IMG/VR virus record: IMGVR_UViG_3300017991_000002
Span: 62,001-126,000 of that record
DNA length: 64,000 bases
Source: a virus
Strand: one strand, 5' to 3'
Shown: in pieces, positions 23,635-31,746 of the stretch
How positions within the stretch are numbered: the first letter of the stretch is position 1
Layout of the letters: every line of letters begins with the position of its first letter
Notes under the pieces: generated by a model
What the model saw: the letters and a program-made list of their open reading frames with translations, nothing else
What the model was told of the DNA's origin: nothing
The model's database searches: none
Program-made: the position numbers and the translations under genes

Positions 23635-24067
23635 GAGTAACACTGAGAAGACTGCGATTACGAGGCGGGCGCCTAGTGCGCCTGCCCGTCAGCTTAATAA
23701 GATGGGTCTCTTGAAGGGGAAAATGCTTGATTATGGATGCGGGAAGGGATTTGATGCTGAGTTCTATGGCATGGATAAGTATGATTGCTATTTTGAGCCA
23801 GAAAAGCCTGATGAGGCATATGACACAATAATTGCGGTCTATGTTTTAAATACCATATTCCCTGAAGAGGTAGAAACTATCGTCCGAGATATTCAAGGGT
23901 TTCTCAAGGATGAGGGAATTGCTTACCTGGCAGTCAGGCGTGATATTAAGCGTGAAGGATTTACCCAACGTAGGACATACCAGTGGACTGTCGTGCTAAA
24001 CTTGCCTGTCGTTTATGAGAATACCCGATTCTGCATTTACCAGCTAAGGAAAGGAGATATTTTATGA
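23594..24067 (+). CDS. Small SAM-dependent methyltransferase
   Basis: The 157-residue frame has a class I methyltransferase motif LDYGCGKGFDAEFYG near residue 46, then YDTIIAVYVLNTI and VRDIQGFLKDEGIAYLAVRRD, which match motifs II-III of the Rossmann fold. The N-terminal TEKTAITRRAPSAPARQL matches phage relatives in my memory. The start is uncertain: TTG 23594 or GTG 23621. The target (DNA, RNA or protein) cannot be read from the sequence. A short version of the fold, lacking the last strands. Confidence 0.75.
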   Translation: MNIFGAIAGVWTFESNTEKTAITRRAPSAPARQLNKMGLLKGKMLDYGCGKGFDAEFYGMDKYDCYFEPEKPDEAYDTIIAVYVLNTIFPEEVETIVRDIQGFLKDEGIAYLAVRRDIKREGFTQRRTYQWTVVLNLPVVYENTRFCIYQLRKGDIL

Positions 24068-24103
24068 GCTTTACAAAAGAAAGAGCAGTTCAGGAGGAAA
24101 ACC

Positions 24104-24286
24104 ATGTTTCTTAACTTCTATCAGTGTTCCGAATGTGCTCACGAGTGGTATGATGTATATGAGCACACATGTGACGATCGATGTCCATTATGTAATACGT
24201 CGAATTCTCCTTACAAGAGTGAAGATATTCTTAAGGCCGCCAGAACGCTAGATGGCCACCACAGAAGGAAGGGATCCAATGTCTGA
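24104..24286 (+). CDS. Small zinc-ribbon protein (60 aa)
   Basis: Starts after CAGGAGGAAAA. Two knuckles CSECAHEWYDVYEHTC and CPLC form a zinc ribbon, followed by a basic end (DGHHRRKGSNV). The last codons overlap the next start. Function unknown. Confidence 0.65.
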   Translation: MFLNFYQCSECAHEWYDVYEHTCDDRCPLCNTSNSPYKSEDILKAARTLDGHHRRKGSNV

Positions 24287-24539
24287 GGATTTTTTCGAGG
24301 TAGAACAGCCGGATTTGAGGAGGTATAATGGAGAATGTGAAGTAACATTCCCTGTAAGCTATACCTATAATGGGGGTATAATCATAGATGGTAAGTGGTA
24401 TAAAGGGTTCAGGGTTCCTTACCCTAAATTGCGGGAAGGTTTCACATTGAAGACCCTGGGGGTCGGATTAGACCTCAATCAAAAGCCTCCTCGGGCTACT
24501 ATGCTGCTTACAAAAGCAGGGAAGGAAGATAAGAAATGA
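24279..24539 (+). CDS. Hypothetical protein (86 aa)
   Basis: ATG 24279 lies after AAGGAAGGG. A beta-rich small protein (CEVTFPVSYTYNGGIIIDGKWY) ending TKAGKEDKK. No Cys cluster, no tag. It overlaps the next gene by ATGA. Confidence 0.65.
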   Translation: MSEDFFEVEQPDLRRYNGECEVTFPVSYTYNGGIIIDGKWYKGFRVPYPKLREGFTLKTLGVGLDLNQKPPRATMLLTKAGKEDKK

Positions 24540-24955
24540 CCAACAACGAAGAAAGGCTGATCAAAGTATTAAAGAGTTTCATCAACGTAACTGGAAATGA
24601 TGAAGGAGAGATCCTGGAGTACGTAAGACAGGAGGCGATAGGATTAATTAGAGACCTTCAAAGGGAGGAAAGATATAAGACCACACCTCCCCCCTGGTCC
24701 GTAGAACTCAATTACTTTCCCAGCGAGGAGGATAAGGCCCCTGTATTCCGTATATTTACTGAGGCACCAGGGTCATCCGGACGGGAGCAACTCCCCGATG
24801 AGGTGGACGGCAATCGTTTTCTGATAGAAGCCGCTCCTGACTTATATGATGTATGCATGAGAGCATGGAACTTTATCCATGACCACGTCCCGGGAGAGAG
24901 CGAGAAAATCAGGAGCCAGATTAATGTGGCCATGAACAAGGCAGAAGGAAAATAG
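24536..24955 (+). CDS. TPGPW-family-like phage protein, copy 3
   Basis: The 139-residue protein has an extra N-terminal helical part and then TTPPPWSVEL, NRFLIEAAPDLYDVCMRAWNF and a final INVAMNKAEGK helix, the same order of elements as the two copies at 22653 and 23009. The Gly of TPGPW is replaced by Pro. It is probably a diverged third copy. Confidence 0.7.
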   Translation: MTNNEERLIKVLKSFINVTGNDEGEILEYVRQEAIGLIRDLQREERYKTTPPPWSVELNYFPSEEDKAPVFRIFTEAPGSSGREQLPDEVDGNRFLIEAAPDLYDVCMRAWNFIHDHVPGESEKIRSQINVAMNKAEGK

Positions 24956-24972
24956 ATACAGGAGGATTGATT

Positions 24973-25506
24973 ATGCCTTATATTTGGACCGAGCCAGAAC
25001 TATTCCTCGAACATCGAGGAGTTAAAGTATGGCATTGTTATGAGGACGATAATGTATCTGAGCATTGGTTTACTACAGACCCAGCCGTTGGGTTGGATAG
25101 TGATGACAGAGATAAGTACACCTTTGATGCCAGAGATTTACCATTGATAATCGGTATGACCAAGGGAGATTATGACCTCCGGATACGGTGCGCCATTGAT
25201 AATGAGGGTTTGAAGCTGCCAGAAAGTCAAAGTTACCATAAATGCAGCAGTAATCCGAATTCGCAACTGGCTACTGAGATCAGTCGGTTGGTTTACTTTA
25301 AGCAGAAGGCAATAAGCAATGGATCGGGGAATGAATACAAGGTTGCCTGGTGCGGACTTTCCGGGGAATACATTGTTCAAGTGCTGTCAATAGAAGGAGG
25401 AGAGGAGGAGTGGCTTTGCCTTCATAAGGTTGACGGTGAATCGTCTGATCCAGAACGTTACTTCGAGAAGACCGGTAAGAGTTACAAGGAGGATTTTGAT
25501 GGATGA
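24973..25506 (+). CDS. Hypothetical protein (177 aa)
   Basis: ATG 24973 follows AGGAGG at a good distance. The acidic protein has ELFLEHRGVKVWHCYEDDN at the start and YKVAWCGLSGEYIVQVL later, and ends acidic. No known domain. Its end overlaps the next gene by eight bases. Confidence 0.65.
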   Translation: MPYIWTEPELFLEHRGVKVWHCYEDDNVSEHWFTTDPAVGLDSDDRDKYTFDARDLPLIIGMTKGDYDLRIRCAIDNEGLKLPESQSYHKCSSNPNSQLATEISRLVYFKQKAISNGSGNEYKVAWCGLSGEYIVQVLSIEGGEEEWLCLHKVDGESSDPERYFEKTGKSYKEDFDG

Positions 25507-25693
25507 TATAATTACAAAGGAATTGAAAAAGGAAAGTATCGATTTCCTTAAAGGTGTGAAGTATGGTATCTGGATGTTTGCTTGGTGGAAGGACGGTGAG
25601 CAATTTGTGGGGTCTGGGTCAACCAGGTTAAGGGACATTACGGAAGAAATTGATAGACTGATCGAACATAAGCGGAAAAATGTTTCCGAATAA
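25499..25693 (+). CDS. Small helical protein (64 aa)
   Basis: ATG 25499 after AAGGAGG. Charged helices flank a YGIWMFAWWKDGEQFVGSG segment. No family recognised. Confidence 0.6.
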   Translation: MDDIITKELKKESIDFLKGVKYGIWMFAWWKDGEQFVGSGSTRLRDITEEIDRLIEHKRKNVSE

Positions 25694-25743
25694 CGATCGA
25701 TCTTTGTAATAATCAGCAACATTTATCCAAGAAAGGAAAAACA

Positions 25744-26139
25744 ATGAGTGGACCAGAAACCCCGGCAGAAAAGTCATGGAGCTTACTCCATGGAATACAG
25801 ACAGATCTTACCTCTATTCTCGATGAGCTCAAAAGAAGCTCGTCGAATTCAATACAAAGTAAAGGCATGCTGAAACTCTCCTTACGGTATGTGATTAAGA
25901 CCATCCAGGAAATAAAGGATATCCTTTATCCCATGGAAGAAGAGAACAGTAGATTATTTGAGCTGGCGAATAGTGTGTCTGACTACCTCAGCCTTAGGAG
26001 GAACTGTATAGTGAATCAAGGGGCAGTGGGTGGACTAGAGCAGGCCGAAGTCGATAAAATTGATGACATGTTAGCATTGATTAAATCAATCAAGAACATG
26101 AAGGAGAAGAAAAATGATCTCTCTATTGATATTAACTAA
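25744..26139 (+). CDS. Helical protein (131 aa)
   Basis: Starts after AGAAAGGAA. Predicted helical throughout (IQTDLTSILDELKRSS, YVIKTIQEIKDIL), likely a helical bundle. It overlaps a small membrane protein gene by 26 bases. No family recognised. Confidence 0.65.
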   Translation: MSGPETPAEKSWSLLHGIQTDLTSILDELKRSSSNSIQSKGMLKLSLRYVIKTIQEIKDILYPMEEENSRLFELANSVSDYLSLRRNCIVNQGAVGGLEQAEVDKIDDMLALIKSIKNMKEKKNDLSIDIN

Positions 26140-26281
26140 GCTAATCTGTTTGTTCTTGACTGTCTTGTTCGGAACTACAATAGTCGTCCGGCAAACCAAT
26201 AACAGTCCGGTAACTTCTTTTCACCTTATTCCGTGGTCTATCGGGGCCACGGGATTCATCTTTCTCCAATGGTTAATGTAA
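26114..26281 (+). CDS. Small two-helix membrane protein (55 aa), holin-like size
   Basis: ATG 26114 after GAAGGAGAAG opens 55 codons with two hydrophobic segments (LLILTKLICLFLTVLFGTTIVV and IGATGFIFLQWLM) separated by a polar loop. Size and topology would suit a small holin or a membrane toxin, but no lysis gene is adjacent, so this is only a possibility. Its TAA overlaps the next ATG. Confidence 0.55.
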   Translation: MISLLILTKLICLFLTVLFGTTIVVRQTNNSPVTSFHLIPWSIGATGFIFLQWLM

Positions 26282-26649
26282 TGGAAGAGACTGAATTAAG
26301 GCAATTAGCTCTCGATATTGCTGATGGTAAGGTGTTTGGTTCTTGGAGTCTCTGGGGGACTCAACACCTTCTTCAGATAGTCTTTATGCCTTTGGCCTTC
26401 ATGTCGAGGGAAGATTTGGAGGCTATGACCGAGAAAAAGGTTGTTCACCTTTACGAATACCTCAGCGAGGCCGGTCCACGTTGTATAAATGGCTATCCGA
26501 TATTCACGTCTTTTCGAACGATAACGGAGAAGGAGTGGGAATGGCTCGTTCCGGTTATTGAAAAACTATTGAAGCATAAGGAAAGTTTCCTCAAGAAGAG
26601 TGCCCCCAAGAAACAGCGGGGGAAAAAGAAAGGAAAGAAGAATGCCTAA
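26281..26649 (+). CDS. Hypothetical protein with Lys-rich tail (122 aa)
   Basis: Begins in the TAATG overlap with the membrane protein. A helical body (LRQLALDIADGKVFG, then EWEWLVPVIEKLL) is followed by a very basic tail (KKSAPKKQRGKKKGKK). It lacks the tag. The next gene overlaps by eight bases. Confidence 0.65.
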   Translation: MEETELRQLALDIADGKVFGSWSLWGTQHLLQIVFMPLAFMSREDLEAMTEKKVVHLYEYLSEAGPRCINGYPIFTSFRTITEKEWEWLVPVIEKLLKHKESFLKKSAPKKQRGKKKGKKNA

Positions 26650-27314
26650 TTGGGTATACATCTATCTGACAGTGTCGGGGAAACCTGAGCACTTAAGTGA
26701 GTTCAAGAGGGCTGTTAGGTATACAGAGGAGGGGGGTAGAAATCCCCTTCAGTTTCCACAAGATACTCCCCTCTCCAGAAGAATTTAAAGGAGTCCTTGT
26801 GGGTGGGTGTACCATTGACGGAGAGAGTGTCAGGGTTTGGAGGGAGGAGATAGTTAATGGGGAGAAAAGAGCGGTCAAAATTCCGGACGAAACCTTGGAG
26901 GAGTGGAGAATAAAATACGGGGCAGACAACTGGTATGACTGGAACAATCAAAATTGGGGAACGAAGTGGGATGCCTGTGACCTCGAGTTTGAGGAATCTC
27001 CCACCGATGAGTTTGTGACCATCAGATTTAATACTGCGTGGTCGTTCCCGGAGCCTGTCTTTGATGAATTGTTCGAAATGTTTCCAGACCTTACGTTCGA
27101 GGGCGATATTGAAGAGGAAGGTGGTCTTTTTCACGGTTATATTACGGGTTGTGGTTATGAACTTATCGACGGGCCCAGTCCGACCCAGCAGGAGCGATGG
27201 GAGAGTGAAGAAGAGGAGTTGGAGATAGAGAGTTTCAATGAACTTTTTAATCCACCTGTTCCTGAGAAGGGGTCATCGAGAAAGATTAAAATCAATAAAG
27301 GAGGTGTATTGTGA
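26642..27314 (+). CDS. YubB-like (DUF1281) protein, apparently frameshifted, with RKIKI tag
   Basis: Two frames together give one family member: MPNWVYIYLTVSGKP in the first (26642-26788) and PFSFHKILPSPEEF ... NWYDWNNQNWGTKWDA in the second (to 27314). The order (MPNW start, NWGTKWDA core) is that of the YubB/DUF1281 ferredoxin-like family. The break falls at a run of six G (26731-26736); one G fewer would restore a single 223-residue frame. It may be a sequencing indel, a real mutation or a programmed +1 shift. The protein ends SSRKIKINKGGVL, a tag variant, so the second frame is certainly translated in a functional ancestor. Confidence 0.7.
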
Positions 27315-27592
27315 GATTTGTAGTTCCTGAAGATGAATGGGAAGATACCGGGGATGGAAGATTACTGGTGACAATATACATTAACGGCACTCCGATGCAT
27401 TTGGAAGCCATAGAGGTGGAAGTCAGTGAGCCTCCTGACGAATACCATCGTGGTGAGCAGATGGCCAAGGATCCTTTAATGGAATCCTATTTCGACGGCC
27501 TATTTGATGCTTGCGAACCGGATGGCTACTTTCATGAGACGGTTATAAGAGGCAGACGTTACGTCCTATTTGCCCAACCGTACAGTCAGTAG
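27311..27592 (+). CDS. Acidic hypothetical protein (93 aa)
   Basis: GTG 27311 follows AAAGGAGGTG and overlaps the preceding stop. A beta-rich acidic protein (GRLLVTIYINGTPMHLEAIEVEV). No tag and no family recognised. Confidence 0.65.
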   Translation: MRFVVPEDEWEDTGDGRLLVTIYINGTPMHLEAIEVEVSEPPDEYHRGEQMAKDPLMESYFDGLFDACEPDGYFHETVIRGRRYVLFAQPYSQ

Positions 27593-27601
27593 GAGACCAG
27601 G

Positions 27602-27904
27602 ATGGCATACACTGACATCTCATTTAAAGATGAATCGCCGAGAGCGATGGGGAGAAATGGAGATCGAGCGATAAGAGGTCTTTTTATAGAAGAAGGGGCC
27701 AGGAGGTTGAGGGTTTTTCCGGTAACAAAAAAACGGGGTATAATTATGAACTGTTATATAGATATCCCTACCGACAGGGATACCTTAACCCAACTATCTA
27801 ATATGCTCCTTCGACTCTTGAATGATCCTGCTATCGGGAAGGTAAAACGAAAAAACAAAGAGGGGAGCAGGAAACTTAATATGGAAAGGAGTCGAGGAGG
27901 GTAA
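27602..27904 (+). CDS. Hypothetical protein with C-terminal RKLNM tag
   Basis: 100 residues, starting after TAGGAGACC. It is basic, with GARRLRVFPVTKKRG inside, and ends GSRKLNMERSRGG, a tag variant plus seven residues. Function unknown. Confidence 0.65.
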   Translation: MAYTDISFKDESPRAMGRNGDRAIRGLFIEEGARRLRVFPVTKKRGIIMNCYIDIPTDRDTLTQLSNMLLRLLNDPAIGKVKRKNKEGSRKLNMERSRGG

Positions 27905-27905
27905 T

Positions 27906-28484
27906 ATGCATACTAAGGCAAACGTCGTTTTGGTGGGGGAGATCGTAGCCCGTAAGTTTGGATCATATGTGGTAGCAGATGTGCGGGAAATATGGTTCCA
28001 TCAACGCCTTAATGGTAAACCTGAGACTACTTTACCTTTATTGGCGGTGTTTATTGAAGGGGTCAGGAAGCAGAACATTTCTGAAGACCCGGTAAGGGCA
28101 GCTGGCTGGTTGGTTCTCTTAGGAGCGGAGGCATTCGTAGAAGAGTTCAGACACTGGATGATTGGGAAGGGTGTGAAGGAGAGTTTTTCGGATAATTTCT
28201 CCACACAAGCAACTCTCTTTGAGCCTACAGTAGGCCAGCACGATGATATATCCTACAAGTATGTCATTAACCTTATAAGGGGTGATGTTCTCATATATAC
28301 CCCCTCTGTATGTGGACCTGATACGTTGATCGGTAAAATGACAGCTAAAGGCAAACTCAGGAGTATAAGGAAGACTGATAAGATACCAAAACAACCACAT
28401 CCCGGAGCCGCCTTACCGAATGGCTACCGTCATACATCGTTACAAGGCAAGAGAAAATTGAGCCTAAGAAGGGAGGATGGATGA
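27906..28484 (+). CDS. MSTRAN-like phage protein A with C-terminal KRKLSL tag
   Basis: The 192-residue protein is a paralog of the next gene: both have an N-terminal A-N-[IV]-V core, then W[FY]...LP, AAGWLVLLG / SSGWLILLG, EPTVGQH.DI.YKYV and LIGKM..KG. It ends QGKRKLSLRREDG. It belongs to a phage hypothetical family of unknown function. Overlaps the paralog by ATGA. Confidence 0.75.
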   Translation: MHTKANVVLVGEIVARKFGSYVVADVREIWFHQRLNGKPETTLPLLAVFIEGVRKQNISEDPVRAAGWLVLLGAEAFVEEFRHWMIGKGVKESFSDNFSTQATLFEPTVGQHDDISYKYVINLIRGDVLIYTPSVCGPDTLIGKMTAKGKLRSIRKTDKIPKQPHPGAALPNGYRHTSLQGKRKLSLRREDG

Positions 28485-28978
28485 GCACCAGAGCAAATAT
28501 CGTAGTCAAGGACGAGTATGATACTTTATGGTTCTATCAGCACGGAGATGGATACCCTGAAGGAGTACTGCCAACGTTGTTCAAGTTTATGAACTGGGTC
28601 AAGAGCGGTAGAATCAGGGACAATGCCATTCAGTCTAGTGGGTGGTTGATCCTGCTGGGAGTAGAGTCTCTGATAGTGGACATGACACGATACAGGCCAG
28701 AAAAGACAAGGAGAAGAAATCCATTTGAACCCTGCAATGATTCTTTGTATGGGTGGAAGGCTGGGAGTATCGAGCCGACGGTTGGGCAGCATGGTGATAT
28801 TGACTATAAGTATATTGTTGATCTTGAAGAGAAAACAGTAATGGTTTACGAACCAGGGTGGGAAGGAGAACCTGATAAGCTCATAGGTAAAATGAACTCC
28901 AAGGGAAATATGACCAAGATCAAAGTGAGATCAGCAGAGCCGAAGACCTCAAGAGTAAGAAGGTTGAGGGTATCGTGA
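28481..28978 (+). CDS. MSTRAN-like phage protein B with C-terminal RRLRV tag
   Basis: 165 residues beginning MSTRANIVVKDEYDTLWFYQHGDGYPEG, a family start I recognise from many phages. It keeps GWLILLG and EPTVGQHGDIDYKYI found in its upstream paralog. It ends TSRVRRLRVS, an exact tag. Role unknown; the His/Asp/Gly-rich conserved parts could form an active site but this is not established. Confidence 0.8.
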   Translation: MSTRANIVVKDEYDTLWFYQHGDGYPEGVLPTLFKFMNWVKSGRIRDNAIQSSGWLILLGVESLIVDMTRYRPEKTRRRNPFEPCNDSLYGWKAGSIEPTVGQHGDIDYKYIVDLEEKTVMVYEPGWEGEPDKLIGKMNSKGNMTKIKVRSAEPKTSRVRRLRVS

Positions 28979-29424
28979 TGGAAACTGACATCTACGGTAA
29001 GAAACGAAACAATAAGTCCGGTATAGCTCCAGCTGTTGCTCTTATCAATCCGAAGTATCCACACAATGTGGGGGCGGCCCTACGGGCTGCCTCCTGCTTT
29101 GGAGTAAAGCAGGTATGGTTTACTGGAGACCGTGTTTCTCTTGAGCCAAACGGTAAGAAGTACAGATTGCCAAGGGAGGAAAGGATGAGGGGCTATCAAG
29201 ATGTTGAACTTCGACAGTTCGAATACATCTTTGACGAATTCGAAGATGCAACTCCGGTAGCTGTAGAAATGAGGCCGAACTCAGAAAACTTGGTCTATTT
29301 TGAACATCCCGAAAATGCCTTGTATGTATTTGGTCCTGAGGATGGCAGCATTCCTCAGGTTATTTTGAGGCATTGTCAAACTTTCACCAGACGTCCTCCC
29401 AGCAAGATCTATTGGCCGGGGTGA
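28978..29424 (+). CDS. SPOUT (TrmH/SpoU-like) RNA 2'-O-methyltransferase, C-terminus frameshifted
   Basis: NPKYPHNVGAALRAASCFGV is motif 1 of SpoU/TrmH-type RNA ribose methyltransferases and ALYVFGPEDGSIP is motif 2, so this SAM-dependent knotted enzyme probably methylates tRNA or other RNA. The 149-residue frame stops before motif 3. In another frame LAGVSLLMYRRV, a plausible motif 3 end, runs to a TAA at 29448-29450 that overlaps the next ATG, exactly the junction style of this genome. Adding one base near 29412 would join them. Either a sequencing indel or a real inactivating mutation is likely. Confidence 0.8.
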   Translation: METDIYGKKRNNKSGIAPAVALINPKYPHNVGAALRAASCFGVKQVWFTGDRVSLEPNGKKYRLPREERMRGYQDVELRQFEYIFDEFEDATPVAVEMRPNSENLVYFEHPENALYVFGPEDGSIPQVILRHCQTFTRRPPSKIYWPG

Positions 29425-29449
29425 GTCTGTTGATGTATAGGAGAGTTTA

Positions 29450-29737
29450 ATGAGTGAGAAAAGGTGGGAACCGGAAGTAGGTGAGCAAGCCATGGCCTAT
29501 TACGACGGAAAATTTGGAAGAGGAGTCCCCTGCGAGATACTCGAGGTCGAGGACGATAACCGGATTAAAGTCCGTCATAAAGACTGGGGTGAACCAGAGA
29601 GGGGTATGTTCGAGCATTGGGCAACAAGAGAGTCTCCGTTAAGATTTGGGGGTTACACTGATGACAAAGAAGGTCTTATGGCAAGGCTTTTTGGGTTTCC
29701 CGGAGACTGGTATGCTATCCTTAGGAAGGAGGAGTAA
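29450..29737 (+). CDS. Hypothetical protein (95 aa), possible SH3-like domain
   Basis: Starts in a TAATG junction after TAGGAGAG. The sequence VGEQAMAYYDGKFGRGVPCEILEVEDDNRIKVRHKDWG suggests a small beta-barrel, but I cannot assign a family. No tag. Confidence 0.65.
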   Translation: MSEKRWEPEVGEQAMAYYDGKFGRGVPCEILEVEDDNRIKVRHKDWGEPERGMFEHWATRESPLRFGGYTDDKEGLMARLFGFPGDWYAILRKEE

Positions 29738-29738
29738 T

Positions 29739-30104
29739 ATGACGAACGTAATTTCAATACCAACATATGAGGAGATGTTGTCTTCTCTCCCAGAAAAGTT
29801 TCGTACTGACAAGGTAAAAGAACAGCTGAAGAATGCCTATGATATAGAGAAGAAGTTCATTACCGAGGAGGCGGAGAGGCTCAAGAAGGATGGTAAGAGT
29901 GTTACTGCGATAATGCTCAAGTTCAGTAACTGTGGATCACAGTGGATTGCTGACTTTGAGGTGAGAGATAAGACCAGGGAGGTTAAGGATCAGTATAATT
30001 GGCATGGGCAGAACACGAGCCAGTGGACGTATGCTGGGTGCATATGCTTCAGTGAGACCTCTTTTGAATCCGGATCTGATTATATTATTAGCAGACATCA
30101 CTAG
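29739..30104 (+). CDS. Hypothetical protein (121 aa)
   Basis: ATG 29739 is chosen because AAGGAGGAG precedes it. A helical N-terminal half is followed by a beta-rich part (VTAIMLKFSNCGSQWIADFEV). It ends IISRHH. No family recognised. Confidence 0.65.
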   Translation: MTNVISIPTYEEMLSSLPEKFRTDKVKEQLKNAYDIEKKFITEEAERLKKDGKSVTAIMLKFSNCGSQWIADFEVRDKTREVKDQYNWHGQNTSQWTYAGCICFSETSFESGSDYIISRHH

Positions 30105-30120
30105 GGAAGGAGTATAAAGA

Positions 30121-30642
30121 ATGAAACCTTACGAAGTAGAACCGGGGATGATTATAAAGGGCTATGGGTTTATAGTATCCTCTGGCAGCGTTTTTACTGT
30201 GATCGATGAGGATGCTGTGTTTCTCGGGCCCCGTAGAACAGTCGACTTAGACCAGAACGTTGATGAGTACGAAGAATTGTATCCGATCGGCTCGGATGAG
30301 CATCTGGAGGTTTTGGAAAAGATAAGACTTTCTATGATGCTGGAGTCCTTGGGAAGGAAGAAGTCTCTGGCTGTTTTGGATAAAGTGCTTAGCTCATATC
30401 AAAGAGCCCCCAAAACAGGTGAGAATGAAGGGCCGGATACAGTAGTCACCATCCAAGGAACTGTGGAGTGCGGTCGTTGTGGCGCAGAAGGTCAGTTTAC
30501 AGAATTCTGGCTTGACCTTAAAACGGATATAGGGAAAACAGGAGATGAGGAAAGAATTTGTTTTCTGTGTCCATTATGTCACACAGACTTTAATAAGTTT
30601 ATGGACGAAAAGATATCAGAGAAAGGGGACCAAGATGAGTAA
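30121..30642 (+). CDS. Hypothetical protein with C-terminal zinc ribbon (173 aa)
   Basis: The N-terminal domain is beta-rich (YEVEPGMIIKGYGFIVSSGSVF), then a helix, then a four-Cys ribbon CGRCGAEG...CPLCHTD near residues 120-160. Likely a nucleic-acid or polymerase-binding accessory protein by analogy only. Overlaps the following DNA-binding gene. Confidence 0.7.
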   Translation: MKPYEVEPGMIIKGYGFIVSSGSVFTVIDEDAVFLGPRRTVDLDQNVDEYEELYPIGSDEHLEVLEKIRLSMMLESLGRKKSLAVLDKVLSSYQRAPKTGENEGPDTVVTIQGTVECGRCGAEGQFTEFWLDLKTDIGKTGDEERICFLCPLCHTDFNKFMDEKISEKGDQDE

Positions 30643-31654
30643 AGAGAAGATTTATGTTGTTGATGGAATCAAAGGAACTATAGCACAACTATCAAGGCAT
30701 TTCGGTGTCGATCACCGTACCGTTTATTGGAGGATGAATTACAGATCGAAGAAAATGAGTATCGAGGAGGCACTCAAGACACCCACGGAAAAATCGAAAG
30801 GAGCTGGAAGGCCCTCAAAAAAGTTTCTGTATAAGGGTCAAATGTTGTCCGTCCCAGAAATAGCAAAATCCGAGGACATTCCTGTATCCAGACTATATTA
30901 CAGACTCAGGAGATATGATAACAATATGGAGAAGGCTTTGGGAGAAGGGGGAAGGAGGCAAAAGAAGGAACCTTTTCATCACAGCCAAACTTCATTTTAC
31001 GGAAGCTTATTTGATTTGACGACTGAAAGTTTTGAAAGTCTTGTCTACATCCTAAATAGCCATTTGAGGGATGAAGGTTCCATCAACCGTATCTTAAAGT
31101 CTCTTGATGTCTATGGTCTGGTTAAGGATGGCAATGTAAACAGGATAAATCCAAAAACCTCGAAGGTAATTCAGAAGATAATGACAGGGGACGCCCCCGA
31201 TGTGACTTTTTTCCCACAGATGAAAAAGTGGGCGCGAGCGGCCGAGTTTAAGCGGGAATTGGACCAGACTCCGAAAGTAGAATCCTCATCCATTGAAAGG
31301 CTATATGGTGAGGGTCCATACATCGCATTTATTGCTTCGGGGGAGAGATTGGTCAATCTGTGTAATGAGGAGTCGTACGATAGTATAGGGTTTGAGGATC
31401 CCTCGGAACTCGGACAGATTTTCGTTCGGAAGTTTAAGTCAGAGAAGGAGAAGATAGCGTACCTTAAAGGACTGCATGACGGGGAAGAATTGATGCCTAC
31501 TCATGTTATTTCGGAGGAGGTGTACAAGAAACTAACCCTCTGGAGACCCCTAGACGGGATCGCTCTTATGGTATCAGATGTCCATCGGAGTCTCCCTGAC
31601 GGGGAGGAAAGAGAAAAACTCGGTCGTGCTTTACAGTGGATAAAAGATATGTAA
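30635..31654 (+). CDS. Putative DNA-binding protein with repeated HTH motifs (340 aa)
   Basis: I start at ATG 30635. The first 110 residues contain two helix-turn-helix-like units: IAQLSRHFGVDHRTVYWRM and VPEIAKSEDIPVSRLYYRL, separated by a basic, Gly/Pro-containing linker (KSKGAGRPSKK, AT-hook-like). The remaining two thirds are helical and unassigned, possibly an effector domain. Similar HTH repeats occur in phage homing endonuclease-associated and regulatory proteins, but no nuclease motif is visible here. The gene ends the accessory operon. Confidence 0.65.
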   Translation: MSKEKIYVVDGIKGTIAQLSRHFGVDHRTVYWRMNYRSKKMSIEEALKTPTEKSKGAGRPSKKFLYKGQMLSVPEIAKSEDIPVSRLYYRLRRYDNNMEKALGEGGRRQKKEPFHHSQTSFYGSLFDLTTESFESLVYILNSHLRDEGSINRILKSLDVYGLVKDGNVNRINPKTSKVIQKIMTGDAPDVTFFPQMKKWARAAEFKRELDQTPKVESSSIERLYGEGPYIAFIASGERLVNLCNEESYDSIGFEDPSELGQIFVRKFKSEKEKIAYLKGLHDGEELMPTHVISEEVYKKLTLWRPLDGIALMVSDVHRSLPDGEEREKLGRALQWIKDM

Positions 31655-31746
31655 TATTAGTCACTTTTAACCTTAACAATGAAAGGAGGTTTAACGACCA
31701 GTAGAGAGAAAATAAACCGCAGCTGATTTCCGACGGAGGTGTATCT

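Noticed and set aside
28800-28830. A third TATAAGTAT promoter copy
   Set aside because: It lies inside the conserved YKY codons of the gene at 28481, lacks the flanking CG and TAGG, and so is explained by coding.
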